Shown piece after piece: positions 26,738 through 37,809 of a DNA stretch of 60,636 nucleotides (position 1 is its first letter; each line of letters opens with the position of its first letter). Below the pieces are notes generated by a model, which had not been told where the DNA came from, made no database searches, and worked only from the letters and a program-made list of their open reading frames with translations. Origin of the DNA: Acetobacter senegalensis (GTDB lineage: Bacteria > Pseudomonadota > Alphaproteobacteria > Acetobacterales > Acetobacteraceae); assembly GCF_001580995.1 (NCBI RefSeq), contig NZ_LHZU01000126.1:1-60636 (forward strand), given 5' to 3'. Made by a program: the position numbers and the translations under genes.

Positions 26738-27096
26738 ATGCCGGTGGTGTCCTGCCGTTAGGGGTGTGCCTGTTCAGGGCCGTGAGACGCGTGGTGGTTT
26801 ATGCGGTATGGCTTGTAAGCTGTTTTCCCAGCGCTGGTCCAGCCATCGGGCTGCTGGCTTTTCAAACAGGCTCGCGGCTCTATTGAAGAGAAAATTATGT
26901 TTATAAAATGACTGATCGTGCGGCATTCAAAATAGTGGACACGTTCTTTCTTTCACAAAACAGCGTCTGACTGTTTTGGTGTGGACCCACATTTCTGACA
27001 ATAAACACAGGCTGTTCAGGAAGAAAGGGAGAGCACGTGCGTATTATTGCAGTAATAGTGTAATAGGTTTCTGGTTATTTCGGCTTTCCTGGCTCA
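26738..27096. other. Intergenic region, nothing recognised
   Basis: This 359-base gap between the phospholipase D-like gene and priA is AT-richer than its neighbours, mainly at about 26885-27070. I see no convincing gene, RNA, repeat or clear terminator in it. It must hold the promoter for the leftward phospholipase gene. Confidence 0.4.
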
Positions 27097-29358
27097 TTAC
27101 AGGAAGGAGACCGGGTCAATATCCACGTCCACACGCACGCCTTTGCCGGGTTTGACCATGCTCAGCCAGCGGCGGAGGATGGGCTGCACCGCAATGCTGC
27201 GGACAGTGCGCAGCAGAATACGGCGGCGGTGGCGGTTGCGTAGAACGGCAATGGGGGCAGGGGCGGGGCCAAGCACTTGTATGCCCTCTCCATACGGCGC
27301 TTTGCGGCCAAGTTCGGCGGCCGTTGCATCGGCTTCCCTGGCGTCTTCCGCGCTGATGATCAGGGCCGCCAGCCGACCATAAGGCGGCCAGAAGCCGGGG
27401 CGGCGTTGTGCGGCTTCCTGCGCCATGAAGGCATCAAAATCCCCAGACAGAAGCGCCTGCATGACCGGGTGTTCCGGCGTGTAACTTTGCAACAGCACGC
27501 GCCCCGGTGTGCTGGCGCGGCCTGCTCGGCCTGCCACCTGATGCAGAAGCTGGATGGTGCGCTCGCCAGCGCGTAAATCTCCGCCGCCAAGGCCAAGATC
27601 AGCATCTACAATGCCAACCAGAGTTAGATGTGGAAAATGCCAGCCCTTGGCGACAATCTGCGTGCCGATAACAAGATCAACCTCCCGACGAGAGATCTTG
27701 GCGACAGCTTCCGCCGTAGCGGCAGGGCCACCGAGCGTATCGCTCGCCATCACCAGAATACGGGCATCGGGAAACAGGTTTCTGGCTTCTTCCGTAATGC
27801 GTTCAATGCCGGGGCCAATGGCGGTCAGACTGTTCTCCGCCCCACAGGTGGGGCAGGTGGGGGGCATGGGCTCGGTGTGATCGCAATAATGGCAGGAGAG
27901 CAGCTTCTTGGCCCGGTGTTCCACCAGCCATGCGGTGCAATGGGGGCATTCCATACGGTGCCCGCAGGCCCGGCAGAGAGTGAGTGGCGCATACCCCCGG
28001 CGATTGAGGAACAGCATGGCCTGTTCCTGCCGCTCAAAGGTGGCGGTCATTTCTTCTGTCAGGGCGGGGGAGAGAAACAGCCCGCGTGGTGGCGGGTGGT
28101 CCCGCATGTCCAGAATCCGGGTTTCCGGCAGCGATGCTCCCCCATGGCGTGAGGGCAGAACAAGGTGGCGGTACCGGCCAGCTTCCACATTGGCCAGCGT
28201 TTCAAGGCTAGGGGTGGCAGATACCAACATGATGGGAAAACCGGAAAGCCGCGCGCGCACCACGGCCATGTCCCGCGCGTTGTAAATCACCCCTTCTTCC
28301 TGTTTGAAGAGGGATTCGTGTTCTTCATCCACAATAATCAGGCCGAGTTTTTCAAACGGCAGAAAGAGGGCGGAGCGTGCGCCCACCACCACCGTGGCGC
28401 TGCCGTCCGCTGCTGCGTGCCATGTCAGGCGCCGGGCCCGCTGGCCAATTTCAGAATGCCAGATGGCGGGCTGGGTGCCAAAACGGCGGGTAAAGCGCTG
28501 CATCCATTGGGCGGAAAGCGCAATTTCAGGCAGAAGCACCAGTGCCTGTTTGCCCTGTTCAAGGCAGGCGGCAATGGCTTCCAGATAGATTTCCGTCTTG
28601 CCTGAACCCGTTACCCCTTCCAGCAATGTGACGGAGAAGCCGCCTTCCTGCACGGTCTGGCGCAGGGCGGCGGTTGCGGTTGCCTGCTCCCCTTCCAGCA
28701 CGGGTGGTTTGTGGTGCGGGTCCGGCGCCTCAAACGGGCGTTCCGGGCCAAGTTTGACGGCTTTCAGGGCTCCGGCATCGGCCAACCCCTTCACCACGCC
28801 CGGCCCCACGGCGGCGGCATTTGCAATATCCGTGGTGGTGCGGGCTGTGCCGTCCTGCAGCAGGGTCAGCACTTTTTGCCGGGCGGGGGTTATGCGCAGA
28901 GTTTCTGGCAAAGGGGAGGCGGCCAGCCAGCCAGTGCTTGGGGTGGGTACGCCCCGCATATGCAGCCGCAAGGTCATGGCCAGCACCATGCCGGGGGGGG
29001 AGAGCGTATAGGCCGCTACCCAGTCAATAAAATGCCGGAGTTCAGCAGAAAGAGGTGGCAGGTCCAGCAGTTCAGCCACCGGGCGCAGGCGGGCCGCTTC
29101 TACCGTGCGTTGTGGCGGGGGGGCAAAATCCGCAGGCAGGGCGGGGGCTGATTCCCACACCACGCCTGTCTCACGCCTGCGGCCCAGCGGCACCACCACA
29201 ATGTCCCCCGGTTTCAGCGCCATCTCGGCCGGGGCGGCGTAATCAAAGGGGCCGGGAAACGGCATGGGCAGCAGAACAGACACCCTTTGCCGCTGCCGCG
29301 CCGGGGTGGTCGGGCTGTCCGGCTCAGGCAGAAGGGAGGAGAAGGAAGCTGGCACCAT
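27097..29358 (-). CDS. priA: Primosomal protein N' (replication restart helicase PriA)
   Basis: A 753-residue 3'-5' helicase that reloads DnaB at stalled forks. The helicase motifs are clear: Walker A GVTGSGKTE, Walker B IIVDEEHE, then motif VSATPSLETL. The zinc-binding cysteines sit in LCRACGHRMECPHC and CHYCDHTEPMPPTCPTCG. The ATG at 29358 has AGGAACAC just upstream, so I prefer it to a TTG ten codons further out. Divergent from xerC. Confidence 0.95.
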   Translation of the reverse strand: MVPASFSSLLPEPDSPTTPARQRQRVSVLLPMPFPGPFDYAAPAEMALKPGDIVVVPLGRRRETGVVWESAPALPADFAPPPQRTVEAARLRPVAELLDLPPLSAELRHFIDWVAAYTLSPPGMVLAMTLRLHMRGVPTPSTGWLAASPLPETLRITPARQKVLTLLQDGTARTTTDIANAAAVGPGVVKGLADAGALKAVKLGPERPFEAPDPHHKPPVLEGEQATATAALRQTVQEGGFSVTLLEGVTGSGKTEIYLEAIAACLEQGKQALVLLPEIALSAQWMQRFTRRFGTQPAIWHSEIGQRARRLTWHAAADGSATVVVGARSALFLPFEKLGLIIVDEEHESLFKQEEGVIYNARDMAVVRARLSGFPIMLVSATPSLETLANVEAGRYRHLVLPSRHGGASLPETRILDMRDHPPPRGLFLSPALTEEMTATFERQEQAMLFLNRRGYAPLTLCRACGHRMECPHCTAWLVEHRAKKLLSCHYCDHTEPMPPTCPTCGAENSLTAIGPGIERITEEARNLFPDARILVMASDTLGGPAATAEAVAKISRREVDLVIGTQIVAKGWHFPHLTLVGIVDADLGLGGGDLRAGERTIQLLHQVAGRAGRASTPGRVLLQSYTPEHPVMQALLSGDFDAFMAQEAAQRRPGFWPPYGRLAALIISAEDAREADATAAELGRKAPYGEGIQVLGPAPAPIAVLRNRHRRRILLRTVRSIAVQPILRRWLSMVKPGKGVRVDVDIDPVSFL

Positions 29359-29477
29359 GTGTTCCTGTTTAAGCGGCTGTGCGGCCAAAGAACAGTGCTT
29401 GCGTGATAAGAAAAACTCTGACCAAGTAAGGCGTTGTTTCAGGTGCGGCCAGACCGTTCAGAGGTGTAGGAGGAAGC

Positions 29478-31468
<1,991 letters not shown>

Positions 31469-31471
31469 GCC

Positions 31472-32428
31472 ATGACGCACGCACGCTCCTTTCCCCGCCA
31501 TCTGGCTTTTGCATCTTCCATGGCGTTGATGGCTGTGGTGAGTGCTTTTGCGCCGCAGCCAGCCAGCGGGGCAGAAGGGGCGTGCAAGCATGAGCGCGTG
31601 GCGCGTCTGCCCTTGCGGAATGATGCCGGTTTTCTGAATGCGCCGGTGGAGATCAACGGCCATCCCGCAAGCATGATTGTGGATACCGGGTCTGAGGGAA
31701 GTCTGATTTCGCCTGAAGGGGCGGACCAGTTCGGTCTTTCGCTTGATCCTTCCGTGCATACGGTGGTGCGCGGTACCGGGGGGCTAGGCCGTCTGGTGCC
31801 AAACGTGATTGTGCAGAGCTTCAAAATGGGCGGTCTGGAGACGGGGCCGCTGTCCATCCCTGTTGGATATCTACCCGGAAAGCCACAGACCCAGCCCCCA
31901 ATAGAAGGGTTGGTGGGGGGAGATCTGCTCTCCCGCTATGATGTGGAATTTGATGTGGCCGGTGGTTGGCTGACGTTCTGGGATACCAGCAAAACATCAG
32001 CTGTGTGTGCCGGGCCGCAGGATTGGCATGTGATCTACCGCGCCTTGCCCATGCAGTTTGATGGACGGCGCGTGACCATTCAGGTGGAACTGGATGGAAA
32101 GCCGTTGAAAGCGTTGGTGGATAGCGGCGCGCGTTCGCGCATTGTCTCAGAGGCCGTTGTGGCCCGTCTGGGGGTGACGTCCACCATGCTGGAGGCTGAT
32201 CCCGGTGGAATTACCAGCGGTGTGGATGGGCACCGGCAGGTGTATCACTGGCACAAATTTCGGTCATTGAAATACGGGCTTGAAGAAGAAAAAGCCCCGG
32301 TTCTGACCGTGGCCCCCATTCAGGATTCCGTGGATATGCTGCTTGGATCAGACTGGTTTGCTGCGCACAAAGTCTGGATTTCTTACCGGACCGGCAAGCT
32401 GTACGTCATGCCGTCTCTCAAACGGTAA
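31472..32428 (+). CDS. Secreted retropepsin-like aspartyl protease with two domains
   Basis: A 318-residue protein with a signal peptide (ALMAVVSAFAPQPASG). Two retropepsin-type motifs occur in one chain: IVDTGSEGSLI at about residue 70 and ALVDSGARSRIV at about 215. Each supplies an Asp, so the protein could fold as a pseudo-dimeric aspartyl protease. The substrate is unknown. Proteins of this kind are common in Acetobacteraceae. It is downstream of pip with almost no gap. Confidence 0.82.
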   Translation: MTHARSFPRHLAFASSMALMAVVSAFAPQPASGAEGACKHERVARLPLRNDAGFLNAPVEINGHPASMIVDTGSEGSLISPEGADQFGLSLDPSVHTVVRGTGGLGRLVPNVIVQSFKMGGLETGPLSIPVGYLPGKPQTQPPIEGLVGGDLLSRYDVEFDVAGGWLTFWDTSKTSAVCAGPQDWHVIYRALPMQFDGRRVTIQVELDGKPLKALVDSGARSRIVSEAVVARLGVTSTMLEADPGGITSGVDGHRQVYHWHKFRSLKYGLEEEKAPVLTVAPIQDSVDMLLGSDWFAAHKVWISYRTGKLYVMPSLKR

Positions 32429-32429
32429 G

Positions 32430-32447
32430 GCGGAGCGTTCCGCTTTT
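32430..32447 (+). terminator. Terminator after the aspartyl protease-like gene
   Basis: GCGGA and TCCGC pair around GCGT, followed by TTTTCTC, immediately after the stop codon at 32428. The stem is short but very GC-rich. Confidence 0.6.
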
Positions 32448-32469
32448 CTCGAAGCACGGGCGAAGGGTT

Positions 32470-32510
32470 GTAAGAGGAAAAGGCCGGAACACCCGTGGGG
32501 ATGCTCCGGC
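32470..32510 (-). terminator. Terminator after the two-Cys-pair secreted protein gene
   Basis: Read on the minus strand, GCCGGA and TCCGGC (32483-32510) flank an internal CCCC/GGG pairing, and CTTTTCCTCTTAC follows. It lies nine bases past the stop codon at 32519. Confidence 0.75.
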
Positions 32511-32518
32511 AAGGCAGC

Positions 32519-32998
32519 TTAGCCGCCCTTGAGACGGGTGTTGCACTGGCTGTAGTAGCCGCCACCCTTCTGAATCCACTTCAGTGAGCCGTTGCCACCG
32601 CTCGTCTTGTTAGCCTTGTACTGATCCAGGCAGGTTTTCATCCGGCCTTTGCCCGCGCTCAGACTGGCGTATTGTGACGCAATGGCGGAAGGGAAGATCA
32701 CGCCGGCTGAGCTGACAGGGGTTGTGGCAGGCTTGGCAGCTTCCGTGGGGGTGGTGCCGGTGGTGGCAGCAGGAGCCGCCGGGCTGGTGGCGGGAGTCTC
32801 GGCCGTGGTTGCTGGTGCATCACACGTAGCAGCCTTGAATTCCTTGTAGCTCTTGCCATTCAGGGTACCAGCGGTCCGCGCTGCGGCAAAATTCTGGTGG
32901 CACTCTTTGGCAGTCAGAGCGTGAGCGGCAGGTGCGGAAAGCGCGGTAGCGCAGCTCAAGGCCAGTGCGGCCAGCGCAATGCGGGCAGAAGATGTCAT
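32519..32998 (-). CDS. Secreted protein with two Cys-pair motifs flanking a low-complexity linker
   Basis: A 159-residue protein with a signal peptide (ALAALALSCATALSAPAAHA). Two similar segments, ECHQNFAAARTAGTLNGKSY ending in a Cys near residue 59 and CLDQYKANKTSGGNGSLKW ending in QCN near 152, resemble each other and the PsiF repeat pattern (Cys, then a basic-rich stretch, then Cys). Between them lies an Ala/Thr/Pro-rich linker of about 60 residues. I do not know its function. Confidence 0.6.
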   Translation of the reverse strand: MTSSARIALAALALSCATALSAPAAHALTAKECHQNFAAARTAGTLNGKSYKEFKAATCDAPATTAETPATSPAAPAATTGTTPTEAAKPATTPVSSAGVIFPSAIASQYASLSAGKGRMKTCLDQYKANKTSGGNGSLKWIQKGGGYYSQCNTRLKGG

Positions 32999-33137
32999 GC
33001 GGACAAAACCTCATCCAAAGCCAGGGTTGGAAAGACACGGCCCTATGCCGTCACGCCCTGTATTGTCCGTAGCATATGACGAAGTTGTGTCTTTGGGAAC
33101 GACCGTCTTGTTCTGAAAGCAAAATCCGGCCCAGACA

Positions 33138-33175
33138 TGAAAAACCCCTCCCTGCGGCTGGCGCGGGGAGGGGTT
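33138..33175 (-). terminator. Terminator after amtB
   Basis: On the minus strand AACCCCTCCC and GGGAGGGGTT (33143-33175) form a 10-bp perfect stem followed by TTTTTC. It is about 27 bases past the amtB stop and is a strong intrinsic terminator. Confidence 0.92.
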
Positions 33176-33201
33176 CAGAATTGAAAAAGGGCAGGCGGAG
33201 G

Positions 33202-34596
33202 TTAGTTGATCCGTTCCCCATGCAAGGACATGTCCAGCCCTTCCAGTTCCTGATCCGCCGTGACACGCAGACCCATGGTCATGTCAATCAGCTTCAGCAG
33301 AATGAAAGAAATGGCGCCACACCACAGGATGGTGACAATCACGGCTTCACTCTGCACCACAAGCTGGTGGACGGAACCCACAATACCCGTGGGGTTGGTG
33401 TCTGTTGCGGAGAGCGGGCCGTAGGCGAAAACGCCCGTCAGCAATGCGCCCACAATGCCGCCTACGCCGTGCACGCCAAAGGCGTCCAGACTGTCATCAT
33501 AGCCCAGCAGGTGTTTGAGGGAGGTCGCGCTCCAGAAGCAGACAACGCCGGTAATCAGGCCGATAATCAACGCGCTGCCGGGCAGCACGAAGCCCGCAGC
33601 GGGGGTAATGGCGACAAGCCCCCCCACAGCGCCGGAGATCACACCCAGCACGGTCGGTTTGCCGGTGCGCAGCCATTCGGCCAGCATCCACGCAACACCG
33701 GCTCCTGCTGCGGCAATCTGGGTGGTGGCCATGGCCATGCCTGCACGGCCATTTGCACCAACGGCAGACCCCGCATTGAACCCGAACCAGCCAACCCACA
33801 GCAGGGAGGCCCCGATAATGGCGTAGGTCAGGTTGAAGGGGGAGAGATCATCTTGCCCGTACCCTTTCCGGCGGCCCAGCACCAGCGCACACACCAGCCC
33901 GGCAATACCGGCGTTAATGTGAACCACTGTACCACCTGCAAAATCTGCTGTGCCAAGGCCTGCAAGCCAGCCCACGGGGCTCCATACCCAATGGGCGATG
34001 GGTGCATAGACAACCAGAGACCAGATGATGGAGAACACGCACATGGCGCTGAACTTCATGCGTTCCGCATACGCCCCGGAAATCAACGCCGGGGTGATGA
34101 TGGCAAACGTCATCTGGAACATCATGAAGATGCTCTCGGGAATGGTCATGGTCGTGGCGTTGGGAGAATCCGCCCCTAGGGTGAAGGCGATATCCGACCC
34201 ATTATGGATGTGAGCACCCAGCCCATTGAGGAACATGCGGGAGAGCCCGCCAATCCATGGCGTGCCAGTGGTGAAGGTAAGGGAATATCCGGCCACCATC
34301 CACACAATGGACATGATGCAGCACAGCGCGAAGGACTGCATGAGCGTTGCCAGCACGTTCTTCTTGCGCACCATGCCCGCATAAAACAGCGCCAGACCGG
34401 GAATGGTCATCATCAGCACCAGCGCAGTGCTGACCAGCATCCATGCCGTGTCACCCGTATCAATGGCAGGCTCGGCGTCAGCAGCATGGGCAAGCCCGGA
34501 GGGAAGAAGCAGAATACCACCCACCAAAGCGGAAATAACTGCCTGCCTGTTCAAACCGCCTGAAACAGGCGAAACCGTAAAGGACCGCGAGGCCAT
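33202..34596 (-). CDS. amtB: Ammonium transporter
   Basis: A 464-residue ammonium channel with an N-terminal signal-like helix and the eleven membrane helices of the Amt family. Family marks include DTAWMLVSTALVLMMTIPGL, GLALFYAGMVRKKNVL and FAGGTVVHINAGIAGLVCAL with the first pore His. I start at the ATG at 34596 (MASRSFTVSP) with AGGGAGAA upstream; an upstream GTG at 34641 is also in frame but lacks a site. The usual partner glnK is at 37258, separated by two unrelated genes. Confidence 0.93.
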   Translation of the reverse strand: MASRSFTVSPVSGGLNRQAVISALVGGILLLPSGLAHAADAEPAIDTGDTAWMLVSTALVLMMTIPGLALFYAGMVRKKNVLATLMQSFALCCIMSIVWMVAGYSLTFTTGTPWIGGLSRMFLNGLGAHIHNGSDIAFTLGADSPNATTMTIPESIFMMFQMTFAIITPALISGAYAERMKFSAMCVFSIIWSLVVYAPIAHWVWSPVGWLAGLGTADFAGGTVVHINAGIAGLVCALVLGRRKGYGQDDLSPFNLTYAIIGASLLWVGWFGFNAGSAVGANGRAGMAMATTQIAAAGAGVAWMLAEWLRTGKPTVLGVISGAVGGLVAITPAAGFVLPGSALIIGLITGVVCFWSATSLKHLLGYDDSLDAFGVHGVGGIVGALLTGVFAYGPLSATDTNPTGIVGSVHQLVVQSEAVIVTILWCGAISFILLKLIDMTMGLRVTADQELEGLDMSLHGERIN

Positions 34597-34866
34597 GGAG
34601 TCTTGTTCTCCCTGTAGTGCTTGTGCCGAATTAAAGGGCACGGACAGAACGTCGTGATATCATATTTCTTTCTTTTACCGTAGCCTGAACGAAATGATTT
34701 TCTCAGGAGCGGATTTTTCTTCCCATAAAAATCAGAAGCGGGAAGGGAGCTGAAATATTTAGAAAAATAGAATTATTTATTTTTGGCTATCATATGGAAT
34801 AAATTTATAAATTCATTCCATATGAAATATTATCGTTATAGATTGATATCTATTACTGTTTTCTTT
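34597..34866. other. AT-rich region upstream of amtB with a 34-bp near-palindrome
   Basis: Contains the amtB leader and, at 34791-34824, two 17-base arms that start and end with CATATGGAAT and ATTCCATATG. They pair perfectly except at one position, with no loop. The region is much richer in AT than the amtB coding sequence. I see no sigma-54 promoter pattern. Confidence 0.5.
34791..34824. repeat. 34-bp near-perfect palindrome
   Basis: The arms CATATGGAATAAATTTA and TAAATTCATTCCATATG are reverse complements except for one base. No T-run after it suits a terminator on the minus strand. It lies between the fucosyltransferase-like gene and amtB, so it could be an operator, a cruciform-prone site or the edge of an inserted segment. 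Confidence 0.8.
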
Positions 34867-36279
34867 TCATGATTTCGTTTTGGGACGGAATAAAAGGTGC
34901 AAAGCCGTTAAAGGAGCACCATCTGGCGCACGGCACCATTCTCCATTCTGGGCAAATATAATTTCTGGATGTCCATCGAATCGTCCAGCATAAAGACAAT
35001 CAGCTGATAGGCTGGCGGCCCCCGTAATGCGGAAGGCAAAACCGCATAAAGGACGTGCTTGCCCACGGGAGCCGCAGAAGGTTCCTGTGCTGTCCCAAGC
35101 GCTTTCGTGCTGATGGATATCAAGAGTTCTGTATTCTATGTCTGGGAGCTCTGTGCCGCCTTCGAGACTGAAACCTTCTAGACTTCGGGCAACAGGATAT
35201 GAAGCATCAATAATGAGATCGCCTGATGGTATACCCTTTACGGAGGAGGTTTCACTCCTAAAGTCACCGAGCGTTGAAACGTGAGCAGTTAAAGCCAAGG
35301 GCCATTTCAGATCAGAAGAAAGAATGTCCCTTAACGGAGCCCGTCCGTACAAGGTGTCTATCGCTTGTTGAGGCACCATCATTGCCCCGTTGTCTCGTCG
35401 TTTACCTAAAAAGGGGCCGGGAAGGTTATAAATATAATGGGATGTGGGGGCTGTGAGTGTTCGGCATATTTTTTCAAAAGTCACAAAGCAGGAAAATGTT
35501 GACCGGCTATTGCCTACAAATGTGGAAAGATGAAGGGCAACTTCAAAATCGAGAATTGATGAGACCAGTTTGGATTTTAGGAGATCAGAAGGCAGAAAAT
35601 CTGATTTCCAGAATAGCTCTATGCCGAAAGCATCAAGAACATGCTCACGGATAATGTCTTTACTGACAGGCAGGCATCCTTCATCACACAGCACGTAAGC
35701 CTTTTTTAGCCCCTTCCCTAAGGTCGCCACTACCTTCTGCATGATGCCTTGAAAATCGGGACAGTAATCTTCGTCTTTTTCAGAAAATGTGGGCAACACA
35801 TCCGCGGAATACCCTTGCCAATCATTTTCTATACGCATTTGAATGGCGCAATCTATGTTGGCCGCTTCAACTTTGGCCAGAAGCAGTTTTGCGCAGTCAG
35901 AGAGTAAAGGGGCCGGAACAAGGTGGCGGATAATCTGGCAGGTTAGGTCAGGGAGTGCCGCCATGCCTGCTCGACCTGTTTCTCCCCATCGGTCTGCGCC
36001 TTCCCAGAAGCATTGCCAACCATCCACATTTTCTATCTCTGTCTGGGATTGTTGATTGCTGTAGGGAATACCAAAGGCATCAAAAACTTTCTCTAGTGGC
36101 GCGCGCTGGTAAATTTCATCAAAATCGCAGAATTCGTGCGCTCCACCCTGCGGGTGAAAAGAAACAATCTGAGGCAGAACTAAAGGAGTGTTATCTCTTA
36201 ATGCTTTATGGATAAGGCCAATCAGGGCGATTTTCTGATTGGTCAACCCAGCCGTGATGCCAGGATAGCAGATTGCCAT
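34867..36279 (-). CDS. Putative O-fucosyltransferase-like protein with a C-terminal extension
   Basis: A 470-residue protein in an AT-richer segment. The first 280 residues have the feel of a GDP-fucose O-fucosyltransferase/NodZ-type fold: ALRDNTPLVLPQIVSFHPQG near the start and FVGNSRSTFSCFVTFEKI near residues 265-280, similar to the conserved donor-binding end of that group. The last 150 residues, with a Cys-containing stretch FCGSRGQARPLCGFAFRI, look like a separate beta-rich module of unknown kind. No signal peptide or membrane helix. Probably modifies a surface sugar together with the glycosyltransferase upstream, 24 bases away. The assignment is tentative. Confidence 0.45.
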   Translation of the reverse strand: MAICYPGITAGLTNQKIALIGLIHKALRDNTPLVLPQIVSFHPQGGAHEFCDFDEIYQRAPLEKVFDAFGIPYSNQQSQTEIENVDGWQCFWEGADRWGETGRAGMAALPDLTCQIIRHLVPAPLLSDCAKLLLAKVEAANIDCAIQMRIENDWQGYSADVLPTFSEKDEDYCPDFQGIMQKVVATLGKGLKKAYVLCDEGCLPVSKDIIREHVLDAFGIELFWKSDFLPSDLLKSKLVSSILDFEVALHLSTFVGNSRSTFSCFVTFEKICRTLTAPTSHYIYNLPGPFLGKRRDNGAMMVPQQAIDTLYGRAPLRDILSSDLKWPLALTAHVSTLGDFRSETSSVKGIPSGDLIIDASYPVARSLEGFSLEGGTELPDIEYRTLDIHQHESAWDSTGTFCGSRGQARPLCGFAFRITGAASLSADCLYAGRFDGHPEIIFAQNGEWCRAPDGAPLTALHLLFRPKTKS

Positions 36280-36303
36280 TTTCTTGGGTGCTCCAGAAAG
36301 TTT

Positions 36304-37110
36304 TCAGAGGCAGGGCAAAAACATGTCAGGGATACGGCGTAATTTGCTGTATCCACCTTCCGCCAGAAGTGAGGTTATGGGGAGACTATCAAGGGAGGCA
36401 TCTTCCTGCTCGTTCACAACAGTTTGGACGAGATGGATCAGATCTTCGTCTCTGCTTCTCTGATGGTGGCCAAAAGCTGCGCCCTGCTCACTCCATTTCA
36501 TTGATCGTGTGAGATTCAGGCGTGTCAGGCTGCGTTGCAGATCGCAATGTTTAAGGTGAAACAGCCAGAGATCTTCATCAAGAATTGAGGGCTGGTTGCA
36601 ATTATGAAAGCCAGGGCTCCATTCCGTAGGCACTTTGGTCACCAGAGGTTTGGATTCCCAAGGTGTTATAAAGCCGTACGGGCGTTGAGGGAGTATGTTT
36701 GAAGCAAAATTGACCGGAGGCAGCAACATGGCATTGGGCATCACATCCACACCCACTGCGCGCACAACGTTCCCGTGATGCTGTTCGCGCAGATAAGTTA
36801 CAAGTGAGTTGTAACGGGTTGGGCGTGGTACCAGAAACTCATCACAGTCAGTATAAAGCACGCAGTCAAAATAGGTGAGGAGGGACGCATGAAACTTATT
36901 GATGAAACCCACACGCTGTACATCATCAAAATTATCACGAGGGATTTTGATGACATTTCCAGGTATTCTCGCCGTGGAACCATCATTTGATCCATGATCA
37001 ATAATGTATAAATTCTCGAACCCTAGATTTTTACCGTAATAATCTATCCATATAGGTAAGAATTTGTCTTCATTATATACCATGGTAACAGCAGCAGAAC
37101 GAAAACCCAT
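36304..37110 (-). CDS. Glycosyltransferase, GT92/family 2-like
   Basis: A 268-residue glycosyltransferase of the type annotated as Glyco_tranf_2_4. The N-terminus has VTMVYNEDKFLPIWIDYYGK and IIDHGSNDGSTARI (nucleotide-sugar binding), and a DxD-like motif, YTDCDEFLVPRP, lies near residue 85. The sugar transferred is unknown. It is the first of two AT-richer genes placed between glnK and amtB, and both are in the same direction as those genes. Confidence 0.75.
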   Translation of the reverse strand: MGFRSAAVTMVYNEDKFLPIWIDYYGKNLGFENLYIIDHGSNDGSTARIPGNVIKIPRDNFDDVQRVGFINKFHASLLTYFDCVLYTDCDEFLVPRPTRYNSLVTYLREQHHGNVVRAVGVDVMPNAMLLPPVNFASNILPQRPYGFITPWESKPLVTKVPTEWSPGFHNCNQPSILDEDLWLFHLKHCDLQRSLTRLNLTRSMKWSEQGAAFGHHQRSRDEDLIHLVQTVVNEQEDASLDSLPITSLLAEGGYSKLRRIPDMFLPCL

Positions 37111-37257
37111 AACTCACCCTCAAATAAGCCTTAGGGGGAGAGTAGCATAGTTTTTCGGATGGCCCGAATACCTAAGAACGAGAGAGGGCCGAACTGCTAA
37201 ACCAAAGCCAAAGAATGTGATGTGAGGTAAAGAGACGCGCTTGGTGGTAATGAAGCT

Positions 37258-37755
<498 letters not shown>

Positions 37756-37809
37756 TCAGAACCCCGGGCAGGCTTTACGCGCGGGGGATGTGCATAAGGA
37801 ATAAAGACC

